From: Rhizobium sp. EC-SD404
GTDB lineage: Bacteria > Pseudomonadota > Alphaproteobacteria > Rhizobiales > Rhizobiaceae
DNA: 64,000 nucleotides
Reading direction: 5' to 3'
NCBI RefSeq assembly: GCF_902498825.1
Contig: NZ_LR701459.1
Coordinates: forward strand, 1,530,413-1,594,412
Numbering within the stretch: the first letter of the stretch is position 1; the number at the start of each line of letters is the position of its first letter. Shown here one piece after another: positions 17,697-29,377 of this stretch. A program made the translations under genes and the position numbers. The notes below the pieces were generated by a model. It searched no databases. It was not told the origin of the DNA and was given only the letters and a program-made list of their open reading frames with translations.

Positions 17697-18182
17697 TCAC
17701 CTGACGTCGAAAAGTTGTGCCAGCCGCTTCTTGTTCGTGCCGAAGTCCGAGCGCCCAAGTTTCGAGCGGGAGTAGGCGCGGATGTCGGATGAACCACCCG
17801 CGCGTTCTCTCACTTCGACATCGATCGTGTCCGGAAAGCGCAGCAATGGCGTGTAAACGACGAAACGCGCATAGCCTGGATCCGAGCGGTCGTCGACGCG
17901 CCGAACATGTGCTTCGATGGTGGCAAGCCGCTCGGAAAGTCGTTTGACGACGGTTGCAGGTGGTCCTGCCGTGTCCGGTATCGTGAGGTCGGGCGCAGTA
18001 CAGGTTCCGGCTGTGCAAGCCAGCGCATCATTCGGCGTCGCGTTTCGCTTGGCTTCGGCAAAGTCGTAGCGACCAATATCCGCCGGGCCGCCGAGACGCT
18101 CCCATAGCCGTTCGCGCCCATAGAGAACGACAGCCAGAACGCCGAGACCGATGAGGATCGTGATTGCGAGGATGATCTTCAT
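17697..18182 (-). CDS. DUF1499 domain-containing membrane-anchored protein
   Basis: A 161-residue protein with an N-terminal transmembrane helix (about 2-22) and a soluble domain of the DUF1499 type. Motifs such as NALACTAG-like NDALACTAGTC, a central region with IEAHVRRVDDRSDPGYARFVVYTPLLRFPD, and a final SKLGRSDFGTNKKRL fit the family. The ATG at 18182 starts the transmembrane helix directly; the upstream extension is ignored. It may be cotranscribed with the EAL gene, whose stop is 55 bases upstream. Function unknown. Confidence 0.82.
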   Translation of the reverse strand: MKIILAITILIGLGVLAVVLYGRERLWERLGGPADIGRYDFAEAKRNATPNDALACTAGTCTAPDLTIPDTAGPPATVVKRLSERLATIEAHVRRVDDRSDPGYARFVVYTPLLRFPDTIDVEVRERAGGSSDIRAYSRSKLGRSDFGTNKKRLAQLFDVR

Positions 18183-18237
18183 CTCTGTGGCGTTTCCGTT
18201 GAACCGACGCTGCTTTCGTGGATGAAGCAGATGTCCG

Positions 18238-20599
<2,362 letters not shown>

Positions 20600-20625
20600 A
20601 GCAAACCATCCGATGCGAATTGGAG

Positions 20626-20656
20626 CGCCGTTCCCGGCTTCGGGGGCGGCGTTTTT
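20626..20656 (+). terminator. terminator after aspC
   Basis: CGCCG-tt-CCCG (20626-20636) pairs with CGGG-gg-CGGCG (20641-20651) around a GCTT loop, with two T-G wobbles, and is followed by five T. Confidence 0.82.
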
Positions 20657-20679
20657 AATTGATGGCCCGAATTTCGGGC

Positions 20680-20796
20680 AAAAAAAGAGGGCCACGGGAA
20701 AACCCGGGCCCTTTTAAGTTTGAAGGTCAAAACCTCCAGAGGGGAACAGCAAGATGCGATGACGTGGGAGGAAAGTAGTCACCGTGTGCATCTGCT
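20680..20796 (-). ncRNA. abcR: AbcR-type (alpha-r15) trans-acting small RNA
   Basis: Three lines support this. First, the minus strand has two pyrimidine-rich motifs typical of AbcR RNAs: TCCTCCCAC (20772-20764) and TCCCCTCTGG (20745-20736), able to pair with Shine-Dalgarno regions. Second, it ends in a textbook terminator: GGGCC and CGGG arms with a TTTT loop (20711-20689) and a T-rich tail to 20680. Third, it lies directly downstream of lsrB on the same strand, as the AbcR genes do in Sinorhizobium and relatives. A -10/-35 pair predicts a start near 20796, about 117 bases in all, matching known AbcR lengths. AbcR RNAs work with Hfq to silence ABC transporter mRNAs. The exact 5' end is inferred. 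Confidence 0.82.
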
Positions 20797-20802
20797 ATAG
20801 GC

Positions 20803-20831
20803 GATATGATGCTTCGGTAGGCAAACGGCAA
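20803..20831 (-). promoter_or_regulatory. sigma-70-type promoter of the AbcR sRNA
   Basis: On the minus strand TTGCCG (20831-20826) and CATATC (20808-20803) are 17 bases apart, a good fit to -35 and -10 boxes. They place the transcript start about seven bases further, near 20796, in agreement with the sRNA and its terminator. Confidence 0.65.
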
Positions 20832-20851
20832 GTTCTTGCCGCGCATTTCTG

Positions 20852-20877
20852 CCATGCGCTCTGCACATATCGCATGG
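20852..20877. promoter_or_regulatory. dyad upstream of abcR, candidate LsrB/VtlR binding site
   Basis: CCATGCG (20852-20858) and CGCATGG (20871-20877) form a perfect 7-bp inverted repeat with a 12-base spacer. Its centre is about 69 bases upstream of the predicted abcR start, the usual place of a LysR-type activator's recognition site. VtlR in Brucella and Agrobacterium activates an AbcR gene, and lsrB is the adjacent gene. Confidence 0.55.
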
Positions 20878-20920
20878 AAATTGAGCAAAGCCGACTTGGC
20901 CTCAACCCTCGACGGTGCGT

Positions 20921-21823
20921 CTAATAGTTCCAATTCCGGGCTTTTGAGATCAGAAAATCGCGAAATGCCTTCAGCTTTGCGGCGTTCTTTATTTCTTCCG
21001 GATAGCAGAAATAGGTGTCGAAAGACGGGGCGTCCGCCGTCGTTTCCAGCTGCACGAGACCGGAATCGCGGCCGACCATGTAGTCGGGCAACATGGCGAT
21101 GCCGATGCCCATCTGAACCGCGCGCTTCACAGACGTGAGATTGTTGATCTGCAGATGCGGGACACGTGGATTGTCGGCGGTCCGACCGGCGACTTCAAGC
21201 GAGTTCAGGCCGAGAAGATAGCCGGGTGCCGGTTCGCCGAAGGTGATGATGCGGTGGCCGTCGAGATCGTGCGGCGACTTCGGTTCGCCGAAGCGGTTCA
21301 GGTAGCCGGGCGACGCATAGACGTGCAGATGCACCGTGAAGAGCTTGCGCTGGATGAGGTCCGGCTGTTGCGGCTGACGCAGGCGGATCGCGCAATCGGC
21401 GTGGCGCATGTTCACATCCAGCTCCTCATTGTCGAGGATCAGCTGGAGCTGCATTTCCGGATAGAGCTCCAGGAACTCCTGGACCTTCTCGGTTAGCCAT
21501 CCCTGGCCGAGGCCCACCGTCGTCGTCACGCGCAGCTTGCCGCTGGGCTTGTTGCTGGTCTCCGTCAGCCGGGCGCGCACCGTTTCCAGCTTGAGCAGCA
21601 CGTCATGCGCCGTGTGATAGAGCATTTCGCCCTGTTCGGTAAGGATCAGGCCGCGGGCGTGACGGTGGAACAGCTTGGTGCCGACTTCATGCTCAAGCGC
21701 GCTGACCTGGCGGCTGATCGCGGACTGCGACAGATGCAGGGCCTCCGCCGCGTGGGTAAACGAACCCGCCTCGGCGGCTGCGTGAAAAATCCGCAGCTTG
21801 TCCCAGTCCAATGGAGCTACCAT
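20921..21823 (-). CDS. lsrB: LysR-type regulator LsrB/VtlR
   Basis: A 300-residue LysR-type regulator. The N-terminal winged helix (about 6-64) has AAEALHLSQSAISRQVSALE, followed by a linker helix and an effector-binding domain (about 93-298). The sequence closely matches my recollection of Sinorhizobium LsrB, including LDWDKLRIFHAAAEAGSFTH and RVPHLQIN, and the ends RDFLISKARNWNY. It lies between trxB (upstream) and the AbcR sRNA (downstream) as in other rhizobia. LsrB controls redox balance, lipopolysaccharide and symbiosis genes; Brucella VtlR activates abcR2. Only two Cys (144 and 273) are present, relevant because redox-active Cys have been reported in LsrB. Confidence 0.92.
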   Translation of the reverse strand: MVAPLDWDKLRIFHAAAEAGSFTHAAEALHLSQSAISRQVSALEHEVGTKLFHRHARGLILTEQGEMLYHTAHDVLLKLETVRARLTETSNKPSGKLRVTTTVGLGQGWLTEKVQEFLELYPEMQLQLILDNEELDVNMRHADCAIRLRQPQQPDLIQRKLFTVHLHVYASPGYLNRFGEPKSPHDLDGHRIITFGEPAPGYLLGLNSLEVAGRTADNPRVPHLQINNLTSVKRAVQMGIGIAMLPDYMVGRDSGLVQLETTADAPSFDTYFCYPEEIKNAAKLKAFRDFLISKARNWNY

Positions 21824-21854
21824 GTGATCAGACCATCCCCTCAGGTCGTCTTAT

Positions 21855-22829
21855 TTATTCGGCCGCTTCCGCGATGTGGACGTAGCCTGCAAGGTATCGT
21901 TCCACCTCGAGCGCTGCCATGCAGCCCATGCCCGCTGCCGTAACGGCCTGTCGATAGATGTCGTCTGTGACGTCGCCCGCGGCGAAGATACCCGGCACGT
22001 CGGTCGCCGTCGAATCCGGTGCGCTCCAGAGATAGCCGTTCGGCTTCATCCGGAGCTTGTCCTTGAACAGATCCACGGCCGGCGCGTGCCCGATCGCGAC
22101 GAAGACGCCATCGACAGCCAGATCCTTGATCTCGCCCGTCTGCGTGTCCTTCAGCCGAACGCCCGTGACGGACGGGGGCATCGGATGCTTGGCCGGCGTC
22201 CCGGTGATCTCGTCGATGACGGCGTTCCACACGACCTTGACGTTTTCCTTGGCGAAGAGACGGTCCTGAAGAATGCGCTCCGCACGAAAACCCTCGCGCC
22301 GGTGAATGAGCGTGACGGATTTCGCGAGATTGGAAAGATAGAGCGCTTCCTCGACGGCGGTGTTGCCGCCCCCGACGACCGCGACGTCCTTGCCGCGATA
22401 GAAGAAGCCATCACAGGTGGCGCAGGCAGAGACGCCGAAGCCCATGAAGGTCTGCTCCGTCTCGATGCCAAGCCATTTCGCCTTGGCCCCGGTGGCGATG
22501 ATCAGGGCATCGGCCGTGAAGACCTGCCCACCATCGGTGCGCACGCGGAAGGGGCGGCGGTCCGTCTCGACTTCGACGACGAGGTCGTTGACGATTTCGG
22601 CGCCCACATTGATGGCCTGATTGAGCATCTGCTCCATCATCCAGGGGCCTTGGACCGGATCGGCATAGCCAGGATAATTCTCCACATCCGTGGTGATCAT
22701 CAACTGGCCGCCCTGTTCCATGCCGGCGATCACGATTGGCTGCAGCATGGCGCGGGCTGCGTAGATGGCGGCCGTGTAACCCGCGGGGCCGGAGCCGATG
22801 ATCAGGACCGGCGTATGACGCTCGCTCAT
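21855..22829 (-). CDS. trxB: thioredoxin reductase
   Basis: A 324-residue flavoprotein that passes electrons from NADPH through FAD and a redox disulfide to thioredoxin. The FAD site IGSGPAGYTA is at 11-20, the active pair Cys136-Ala-Thr-Cys139 is intact, the NADPH motif GGGNTAVEEA is near 155, and the C-terminal FAD segment with GIFAAGDV is present. It starts divergently from the Lrp-type gene and is followed 31 bases later by lsrB, a redox-linked regulator, so the pair may be cotranscribed. Confidence 0.96.
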   Translation of the reverse strand: MSERHTPVLIIGSGPAGYTAAIYAARAMLQPIVIAGMEQGGQLMITTDVENYPGYADPVQGPWMMEQMLNQAINVGAEIVNDLVVEVETDRRPFRVRTDGGQVFTADALIIATGAKAKWLGIETEQTFMGFGVSACATCDGFFYRGKDVAVVGGGNTAVEEALYLSNLAKSVTLIHRREGFRAERILQDRLFAKENVKVVWNAVIDEITGTPAKHPMPPSVTGVRLKDTQTGEIKDLAVDGVFVAIGHAPAVDLFKDKLRMKPNGYLWSAPDSTATDVPGIFAAGDVTDDIYRQAVTAAGMGCMAALEVERYLAGYVHIAEAAE

Positions 22830-22856
22830 GTCGGTAATGTCCTATTGGTCTTTGGT

Positions 22857-22878
22857 GACAGTGCATACCACCACTGTC
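22857..22878. promoter_or_regulatory. inverted repeat upstream of trxB
   Basis: GACAGTG (22857-22863) and CACTGTC (22872-22878) are perfect reverse complements with an eight-base spacer, 28-50 bases upstream of the trxB start in the region shared with the divergent Lrp-type gene. It may be an operator or a leader hairpin; no binding protein can be assigned. Confidence 0.4.
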
Positions 22879-23048
22879 GCTAATCTACGAATGGGGGCGC
22901 TGCCGTTTCAAGGCGTACCCACGAGTTTCTCACAAGAGGTATCTCGCATTTGCGGCGATTGTGCTACTTGGAGACACAAGAATCGCCTCGCAATAAAGTT
23001 GCGCGAAACGGCGAAATGAACGCAATCTTATTGCCAGAGGCATCAGGA

Positions 23049-23519
23049 ATGGTATTTCGCGCTGATCTCGACGCGATCGATATGAAAATCCTCCGCGAAT
23101 TGCAGCGCGAAGGCCGGATCACCAATGTCGAATTGTCCGAACGCGTCGGGATCTCTGCTCCGCCTTGTCTGCGCCGGGTGCGCAAGCTGGAAGAGGCGGG
23201 GATCATTCGCGGCTACCGGGCGCTTATCAATGCACAGGCGCTGGGATACGACCTCGTCGCCTTCACCATGGTCGGCCTGATCCACCAGTCAGACGGGAAT
23301 CTGAAGGAGTTCGCCGCCATGACCACGACTTGGCCGATCGTGCGCGCGGCGTGGATGGTGTCGGGCGAAAGCGACTTCCTGCTGCATTGTGTGGCAAAGG
23401 ACCTGTCGAGCTTCCAGGATTTCGTCGTGGACACGCTGACGGCAGCACCGAATGTCGACACCGTCCGCACGATGCTGACCATCCGCCAGATCAAGGACGA
23501 AGGCGAAGTCGCCATCTAA
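23049..23519 (+). CDS. Lrp/AsnC-family transcriptional regulator
   Basis: A 156-residue protein: N-terminal HTH (about 5-60; LDAIDMKILRELQREGRIT, VELSERVGISAPPCLRRVRKL) and C-terminal RAM/effector domain (about 70-150). The ATG at 23049 is chosen because AGAGG lies eight bases before it; an earlier ATG at 23016 has no such site. Family members act as octamers that sense amino acids. It is divergent from trxB. The ligand is unknown. Confidence 0.9.
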   Translation: MVFRADLDAIDMKILRELQREGRITNVELSERVGISAPPCLRRVRKLEEAGIIRGYRALINAQALGYDLVAFTMVGLIHQSDGNLKEFAAMTTTWPIVRAAWMVSGESDFLLHCVAKDLSSFQDFVVDTLTAAPNVDTVRTMLTIRQIKDEGEVAI

Positions 23520-23618
23520 GGCCGCACTACGAACGATCGAACTTCGAAAACGATCGAGGCGCAGCGGTTTCCCGCCACGCCTTGGTCGATCATCCTGCGA
23601 TGGGGTAGGGCTTTTGCC

Positions 23619-24095
23619 TCAGCCCCAGTTGATCGCGAGGATTTCGTAGGCCTTGGAGCCACCCGGCGCGTTCACCTCGATCGAATCTCCGACGCTCTTG
23701 CCGATGAGGGCGCGCGAGATCGGTGAGGAAATCGAGATCCGGCCATCCTTCACGTCGGCTTCCTGGTCGCCGACGATCTGGTAGGTCTTTTCTTCCTCGG
23801 TATCTTCGTCGACGAGCTTGACCGTCGCGCCGAATTTCACCGTGTCGCCCGACATCTTGGTCAAATCGATCACTTCAGCGCGCGCCAGCAGGTCTTCGAC
23901 CTCGGCGATCCGGCCCTCATTGTGGCTCTGCGCTTCCTTGGCGGCATGATATTCCGCGTTTTCCGACAGATCGCCATGGGCGCGAGCCTCGGAGATCGCC
24001 TCGATGATGCGCGGGCGCTCTTCCTGCTGGCGCACGCGCAGCTCTTCCTGCAGCTTCTTGAAGCCGGAAGGCGTCATGGGCACTTTGTCGACCAT
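23619..24095 (-). CDS. greA: transcription elongation factor GreA
   Basis: A 158-residue protein that rescues backtracked RNA polymerase by stimulating transcript cleavage. The N-terminal coiled coil (about 1-75) carries the conserved acidic tip region around [18 protein letters not shown], with Asp and Glu at the catalytic position, followed by the FKBP-like C-terminal domain ending [16 protein letters not shown]. Length equals the family norm. It follows carB on the same strand but after a terminator, so it likely has its own promoter. Confidence 0.96.
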   Translation of the reverse strand: MVDKVPMTPSGFKKLQEELRVRQQEERPRIIEAISEARAHGDLSENAEYHAAKEAQSHNEGRIAEVEDLLARAEVIDLTKMSGDTVKFGATVKLVDEDTEEEKTYQIVGDQEADVKDGRISISSPISRALIGKSVGDSIEVNAPGGSKAYEILAINWG

Positions 24096-24191
24096 CGTCG
24101 TATCCCTTTCCGTATCGTCCCCGAACCCACAGCACGATCCCGCGGCCCGGTGCTCGGACCGCTGCTAAGTGCTGTGTCGGGCAAAAAAGAA

Positions 24192-24223
24192 AACGGTTCT
24201 CGAGCAGTGATCTCGGAACCGTT
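24192..24223 (-). terminator. terminator after carB (minus strand)
   Basis: AACGGTTC-t-CGAG (24192-24204) pairs with CTCG-GAACCGTT (24212-24223) around a seven-base loop. Read on the minus strand, the stem is followed by TTTTCTTTTTT, so it terminates transcripts coming from carB before greA. Confidence 0.8.
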
Positions 24224-24304
24224 CTCGCTGTCCATCGCCAGTGATTATCAAATAATGCCGTCGACTTCACCTGAAAAGATGCGATCGCACGGATCGCACT
24301 CTTC

Positions 24305-27300
24305 TTAAGCGTTGAAATAACTCTGCAGAGGCCGCACTTCAAGATTTCCGGCCTTTAGTGCCGCAATCGCCTTGGCCGCAGCGACCGATCCGGCCATGGT
24401 GGTGAAGTACGGCACCTTCTGCATCAGCGCTGCGCGGCGCAGCGATTTCGAATCAGACACGGCCTTGGCGCCATCGGTCGTGTTGATCACAAGCTGGATT
24501 TGACGGTTGCGGATCGCGTCTTCGACATGCGGCCGACCTTCGAGAACCTTGTTCACCCGCTCCACCGCGATGCCGTGCTCCTTGAGGAAGCTGGCCGTGC
24601 CACTCGTCGCGATGACGCGGAAGCCGACAGAGACCAGCGTTTCGATGGCGGGGAGTACACGCTCCTTGTCGTCGTCCTTGACCGAGACGAAGACCGCACC
24701 GTCTCGGGGCAGCTCCACGCCGGCGCCGAGCTGCGCCTTGGCGAAAGCCAGCGTGAAGTCACGGTCGAGGCCCATGACCTCACCGGTCGAGCGCATTTCC
24801 GGGCCGAGCAGCGTGTCCACGCCGGGGAAGCGGGCGAAGGGGAAGACGGCTTCCTTGACCGCGATATGGTCGAGCTTCTTGGGCTCAGCGGAGGCGCCGT
24901 AGGCAGCTAACGCTTCCGACAGCGTTTCGCCGGCCATGATGCGCGCGGCGATCTTGGCGATCGGCGCGCCGATGGTCTTGGCGACGAAGGGCACGGTGCG
25001 CGACGCGCGTGGATTGACCTCCAGCACGTAGATCGTGCCGTCCTTGACCGCGTACTGGACGTTCATCAGGCCGCCGACATGCAGCGCCTTGGCCAGCGCT
25101 TCCGTCTGCGTCTTCAGTTCGGCGACGATGTCGTCGGGCAGGGAGTAGACCGGGAGCGAGCAGGCGCTGTCGCCGGAATGGATGCCGGCTTCCTCGATGT
25201 GCTCCATGATGCCGCAGACATAGACGTTCTTGCCATCGCACAGGCAGTCGACGTCCACTTCGATGGCGTTGGTGAGATAGCTGTCGAAAAGCAGCGGGTT
25301 CTTGCCGAGTAACGTGTTGATCTGGCCCGTCTTGTCGTTCGGATAACGCGCCTTGATGTCTTCCGGTACCAGTTCGGGCACCGTGCCGAGCAGGTAGTTG
25401 GAAAGCGTCGTCTCGTCGCGGATGATCTGCATGGCGCGGCCGCCGAGCACGTAGGACGGGCGAACGACGAGCGGAAAGCCAATCTCAGCCGCCACGATGC
25501 GCGACTGCTCGACGGAGTAGGCGATGCCGTTCTTAGGCTGGGCCAGATCGAGCTTGACGAGAAGCTTCTGGAAGCGATCGCGGTCTTCGGCAAGGTCGAT
25601 CATGTCGGGCGCCGTGCCGAGGATCGGGATGCCGGCCTTCTCAAGCGCGTCGGCGAGCTTCAGCGGCGTCTGGCCGCCGAACTGGACGATGACGCCGTGA
25701 AGCGTGCCCTTGCTCTGTTCGACCCGCAGAATTTCCAGGACATCCTCGGCCGTCAGAGGTTCGAAATAAAGCCGATCGGAGGTGTCGTAATCGGTGGAGA
25801 CGGTCTCGGGGTTGCAGTTGACCATGATCGCCTCGTAGCCGGCATCGGCGAGCGCGAATGCCGCGTGGCAGCAGCAGTAATCGAACTCGATGCCCTGGCC
25901 GATCCGGTTTGGGCCGCCACCGAGGATGACGACCTTCTTGCGGTCCGACACGAAGGCTTCCGAGCGCAGTTCTCCTGCAAAAGGCGTCTCGTAGGTCGAG
26001 TACATGTAGGCGGTAGGAGAAGCGAATTCGGCTGCGCAGGTGTCGATGCGCTTGAAGACGGGATGCACGTCGAGCCGGTCGCGCAGCTTGGTGACGTCCT
26101 TCTCGTTCTGGCCGGTGATGTTTGCCAGGCGGGCATCGGAGAAGCCCATGCTCTTCAGCATGCGCAGGTTTTCCGCATCCTGCGGCAGGCCATGGGCGCG
26201 TACGCGCGCTTCCATGTCGACGATCGCCTTGAGCTGGGCAAGGAACCACGGATCGATCTTGCAGCTCGCATAGATTTCGGCTTCGCTCATGCCGAGACGC
26301 AACGCCTGGGCGACCATGCGAAGGCGGTTCGGCGTGGGCGTGCCGAGCGCGGCCTTGATCGCATTGCGGTCGTCGGATCTGTCGCCATCGGTGCCGAGGC
26401 CCGGGATCTCGATCTCGTCGAGGCCGGTCAGGCCGGTTTCCAGGCCGCGCAGGGCCTTTTGCAGGCTTTCGGCGAAGGTACGGCCGATCGCCATGACTTC
26501 GCCGACCGACTTCATCGCCGTGGTCAGCGTCGGTTCGGCGCCCGGGAACTTCTCGAACGCAAAGCGCGGGATCTTGGTGACGACGTAGTCGATCGACGGC
26601 TCGAAGGAGGCAGGCGTCGCACCGCCGGTGATGTCGTTGTCCAATTCGTCGAGCGTGTAGCCGACCGCAAGCTTCGCCGCGATCTTGGCGATCGGGAAGC
26701 CGGTGGCCTTCGACGCGAGCGCGGAGGAGCGCGAGACGCGCGGGTTCATCTCGATCACGACCAGGCGGCCATTGTCCGGATTGACGGCGAACTGCACGTT
26801 CGAACCGCCGGTCTCGACCCCGATCTCGCGCAGCACCGCGATCGAGGCGTTGCGCATGATCTGGTATTCCTTGTCCGTCAGCGTGAGCGCCGGCGCGACA
26901 GTGATAGAGTCGCCGGTATGCACGCCCATCGGATCGATGTTCTCGATGGAGCAGACGATGATGCAATTGTCCGCGTGATCGCGCACGACCTCCATCTCGT
27001 ACTCTTTCCAGCCGAGCACGCTTTCCTCGATCAGCACTTCGGTGGTCGGGGAGGCATCGAGGCCGGACGAGATGATGTCGAAGAATTCGGTGCGGTTATA
27101 GGCAATGCCGCCGCCGGTGCCGCCCATGGTGAAGGAGGGGCGGATGATGGCGGGCAGGCCGATCGTGTCGAGCGCCTGGGCAGCGATCGCCATCGCGTGG
27201 CTCATGTAGCGCTGCTTGCGGTCGCTTTCGCCGAGGTTCCACTGGGTTTCGAGGTCGTCGAGCGCCTTGTCGAGCGCGTCGCCCGAATGCTCGGCGCGGA

Positions 27301-27805
27301 TGTTTGCCTTCAGCGCATCATGCGCCTTGCGGTCTTCTTCCTTGATGGCGGTGGCATTGGCGAGCAGAGAGCGCGGCGTCTCGAGGCCGATCTTCTGCAT
27401 CGCTTCGCGGAAGAGGGCGCGGTCCTCCGCCTTGTCGATCGCCTCGGGCTTGGCGCCGATCATCTCGACATTATAGCGTTCCAGCGTGCCCATGCGCTTC
27501 AAGGAAAGCGCCGTGTTCAACGCCGTCTGGCCACCCATGGTCGGGAGCAGCGCATCTGGGCGCTCCTTGGCGATGATCTTGGCGACGACTTCCGGCGTGA
27601 TCGGCTCGATATAGGTCGCGTCCGCAAGCTCCGGATCGGTCATGATCGTCGCCGGGTTGGAGTTGACCAGAATGACGCGGTAGCCCTCTTCCTTCAGGGC
27701 CTTGACGGCCTGTGTGCCGGAGTAGTCGAATTCGCAGGCCTGACCGATGATAATGGGGCCGGCGCCGATGATCAGGATCGATTGGATATCGGTTCTTTTC
27801 GGCAT
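24305..27805 (-). CDS. carB: carbamoyl-phosphate synthase large subunit
   Basis: A 1166-residue synthetase subunit that makes carbamoyl phosphate from ammonia (passed from CarA), bicarbonate and two ATP, feeding arginine and pyrimidine synthesis. Two homologous ATP-grasp halves are evident, with [20 protein letters not shown] at the first and [19 protein letters not shown] at the second, and an MGS-like allosteric domain at the C-terminus (about 1030-1160). It is about 90 residues longer than the E. coli protein, largely through an insertion around residues 148-205 in the first ATP-grasp part. carA is 26 kb away, as in other rhizobia. Confidence 0.97.
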   Translation of the reverse strand: MPKRTDIQSILIIGAGPIIIGQACEFDYSGTQAVKALKEEGYRVILVNSNPATIMTDPELADATYIEPITPEVVAKIIAKERPDALLPTMGGQTALNTALSLKRMGTLERYNVEMIGAKPEAIDKAEDRALFREAMQKIGLETPRSLLANATAIKEEDRKAHDALKANIRAEHSGDALDKALDDLETQWNLGESDRKQRYMSHAMAIAAQALDTIGLPAIIRPSFTMGGTGGGIAYNRTEFFDIISSGLDASPTTEVLIEESVLGWKEYEMEVVRDHADNCIIVCSIENIDPMGVHTGDSITVAPALTLTDKEYQIMRNASIAVLREIGVETGGSNVQFAVNPDNGRLVVIEMNPRVSRSSALASKATGFPIAKIAAKLAVGYTLDELDNDITGGATPASFEPSIDYVVTKIPRFAFEKFPGAEPTLTTAMKSVGEVMAIGRTFAESLQKALRGLETGLTGLDEIEIPGLGTDGDRSDDRNAIKAALGTPTPNRLRMVAQALRLGMSEAEIYASCKIDPWFLAQLKAIVDMEARVRAHGLPQDAENLRMLKSMGFSDARLANITGQNEKDVTKLRDRLDVHPVFKRIDTCAAEFASPTAYMYSTYETPFAGELRSEAFVSDRKKVVILGGGPNRIGQGIEFDYCCCHAAFALADAGYEAIMVNCNPETVSTDYDTSDRLYFEPLTAEDVLEILRVEQSKGTLHGVIVQFGGQTPLKLADALEKAGIPILGTAPDMIDLAEDRDRFQKLLVKLDLAQPKNGIAYSVEQSRIVAAEIGFPLVVRPSYVLGGRAMQIIRDETTLSNYLLGTVPELVPEDIKARYPNDKTGQINTLLGKNPLLFDSYLTNAIEVDVDCLCDGKNVYVCGIMEHIEEAGIHSGDSACSLPVYSLPDDIVAELKTQTEALAKALHVGGLMNVQYAVKDGTIYVLEVNPRASRTVPFVAKTIGAPIAKIAARIMAGETLSEALAAYGASAEPKKLDHIAVKEAVFPFARFPGVDTLLGPEMRSTGEVMGLDRDFTLAFAKAQLGAGVELPRDGAVFVSVKDDDKERVLPAIETLVSVGFRVIATSGTASFLKEHGIAVERVNKVLEGRPHVEDAIRNRQIQLVINTTDGAKAVSDSKSLRRAALMQKVPYFTTMAGSVAAAKAIAALKAGNLEVRPLQSYFNA

Positions 27806-27981
27806 GGGTCATCCATCTGTCAGGTCGGCATCGGGTATGGCACGGCCGAGAAGGCTCATGCGGCACCCGCGCTCGTCTATCGATTTTGAGGCTAGGCCGG
27901 CCTTATAGGGTAAAGGGTCCGTCAGGAAAACCCTGTGCGCGCACGTTCCGACGCTTTTTCAGGCAGGACTGAAACCTGCAG

Positions 27982-28206
27982 TCAATCGTTCTCGTAAATG
28001 AGCTCGGACGCATCGTAGCGGGTGATACCTTGAGAGATCGCATAGCAGGCCAGCGCGACTGCGACCGGAATTTCAACCGCTTTGCCGTCCCTGTCGCCTT
28101 TCTCGTAATATTGGATGACACGTTTCTTAAGCCCGAGCGCGTCTGCCGCATCTTTCTGCTTCAACCCGAGCGCCTTGCGCCAACGTCGGAAATCATTCGG
28201 CGTCAT
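27982..28206 (-). CDS. small HTH (XRE-like) regulator
   Basis: A 74-residue protein that is little more than a helix-turn-helix: FRRWRKALGLKQKDAADALG, then KKRVIQYYEKGDRDGK, resembling Cro/CI-type domains. The ATG at 28206 (MTPNDF...) is taken as start by fit to the domain; two upstream ATGs (28239, 28275) would add up to 23 residues and no candidate has a good ribosome binding site. It lies upstream of carB on the same strand, 176 bases away. Target unknown. Confidence 0.72.
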   Translation of the reverse strand: MTPNDFRRWRKALGLKQKDAADALGLKKRVIQYYEKGDRDGKAVEIPVAVALACYAISQGITRYDASELIYEND

Positions 28207-28720
28207 GTCGTGTCGCTGCCCGTTCCTGGTGCCGACCATGTTTGCCAGCAATTTCGATACCGCCAACGGACGCACTCAATCCGAATCGGCATGCACTTAA
28301 AAAGCATAGTCTTAAATACACTCTGGTGTTTCAACCGTTATGCATCGTCGGGACGGCATCTATCCGCCGGTGCTGCGTTCGACCCCACCATTACAAAAGT
28401 TGTGTGACATCTATGTCTGGGCGAGGGGACGCCGGGATTGCGGTCATGAGACAACGCTTTGTCGCCGAAATCAGCGCCGAGGCTGGGCTTGCCGGGAAAG
28501 CGTGCTGATCAGGCCCATAGATTATGTTTAGGTTGACTAAAAAATTCGGAAAATCAAAACGTTTATTGGCTGAGATTTGGCGGTTGCTTGAGCCAATGAG
28601 TGCTTTCGGAACTTAGGCAAACAGACCGCGTTTAGAGTTAAGGTTAATAAAGCTTTAAGCGGACAAGAAATCCAAGTTACGGTATCAAGTGCGTGCCATT
28701 AGGGTTGTGCCGAGTTGTGT
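28207..28720. other. AT-rich intergenic region between HTH gene and LuxR-type gene
   Basis: A 514-base gap with no convincing gene. From about 28515 to 28700 it becomes clearly AT-richer than its surroundings, with a TTGACT box near 28533, AT-rich runs, and an AAGCTTT dyad near 28650. This is probably the promoter and leader region of the LuxR-type gene at 28721. Confidence 0.5.
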
Positions 28721-29377
28721 ATGTCCAACGTAGCCATCATCACAGACAGTGCTTTGCTATCGACGGTCATTGATCGGGCGGTTTCTGCGTCCTTCGATGG
28801 AACGCGGCGGCAATTCGGCTTTCGGTCAATTCCAGCAGGCGAGGACCTCCGTGACTGCATCGTGATCATTGATGCGGTGTCGCCGGAAGCGGTGACGCAG
28901 CTCCTGGAGGCACGTCGCGAGACCGTTGATCTTGAACGCACGATTATTCTGATGCGATCCGATCAATACTGTGAAGAGTTTTCGTCGCTGGTGGGTCGCG
29001 TGGGCGGCCTATTACCGGCCGATTTCACGGTGGAAGAAATCGCTCTGGCGGCGAAATTGGTCCGCCGCGGGCTTTCGATGGTTCCGTCGGCCGTGTTCGC
29101 TGTACTGGACTCCGACGAATTCGACGATATCGCTCTCGATGAGACACCTTTGACGGAGCGAGAAGACAGCGTTCTCAACCTCATCGCCGAAGGTGCGGGA
29201 AACAAGACGATCGCACGGCGGCTGAACATCAGCGACAGCACGGTCCGCGTCCACGTTCGGTCGATCATGAAGAAACTTGGCGTCCAGAACAGGACGCAAG
29301 CTGCGCTGCGCGCCGTTCGCCAGCGCACACCAGCGCGTGCAAGCGCTTCGGCGAAGGCGTCTTCCGCCAAACGCTAG
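28721..29377 (+). CDS. LuxR/NarL-type regulator with atypical receiver
   Basis: A 218-residue protein. The N-terminal part (about 1-125) has a receiver-like pattern: VAIITDSALLS at the start, IVIIDAVSP where the phospho-Asp would be, but LPADFTVEE where the conserved Lys should stand, so phosphorylation may not be its switch. The C-terminal GerE HTH (about 145-205) is canonical: LTEREDSVLNLIAEG, NKTIARRLNISDSTVRVHV. A basic Ala/Ser/Lys tail follows. It lies directly upstream of the giant secreted protein gene in the same direction and may control it; this is inference from position. Confidence 0.82.
   Translation: MSNVAIITDSALLSTVIDRAVSASFDGTRRQFGFRSIPAGEDLRDCIVIIDAVSPEAVTQLLEARRETVDLERTIILMRSDQYCEEFSSLVGRVGGLLPADFTVEEIALAAKLVRRGLSMVPSAVFAVLDSDEFDDIALDETPLTEREDSVLNLIAEGAGNKTIARRLNISDSTVRVHVRSIMKKLGVQNRTQAALRAVRQRTPARASASAKASSAKR

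Noticed and set aside
25697..27889. Long open frame (730 codons) on the plus strand opposite carB
   Set aside because: It is antisense to a certain gene, has no family resemblance, and arises from GC-rich codon bias on the opposite strand.
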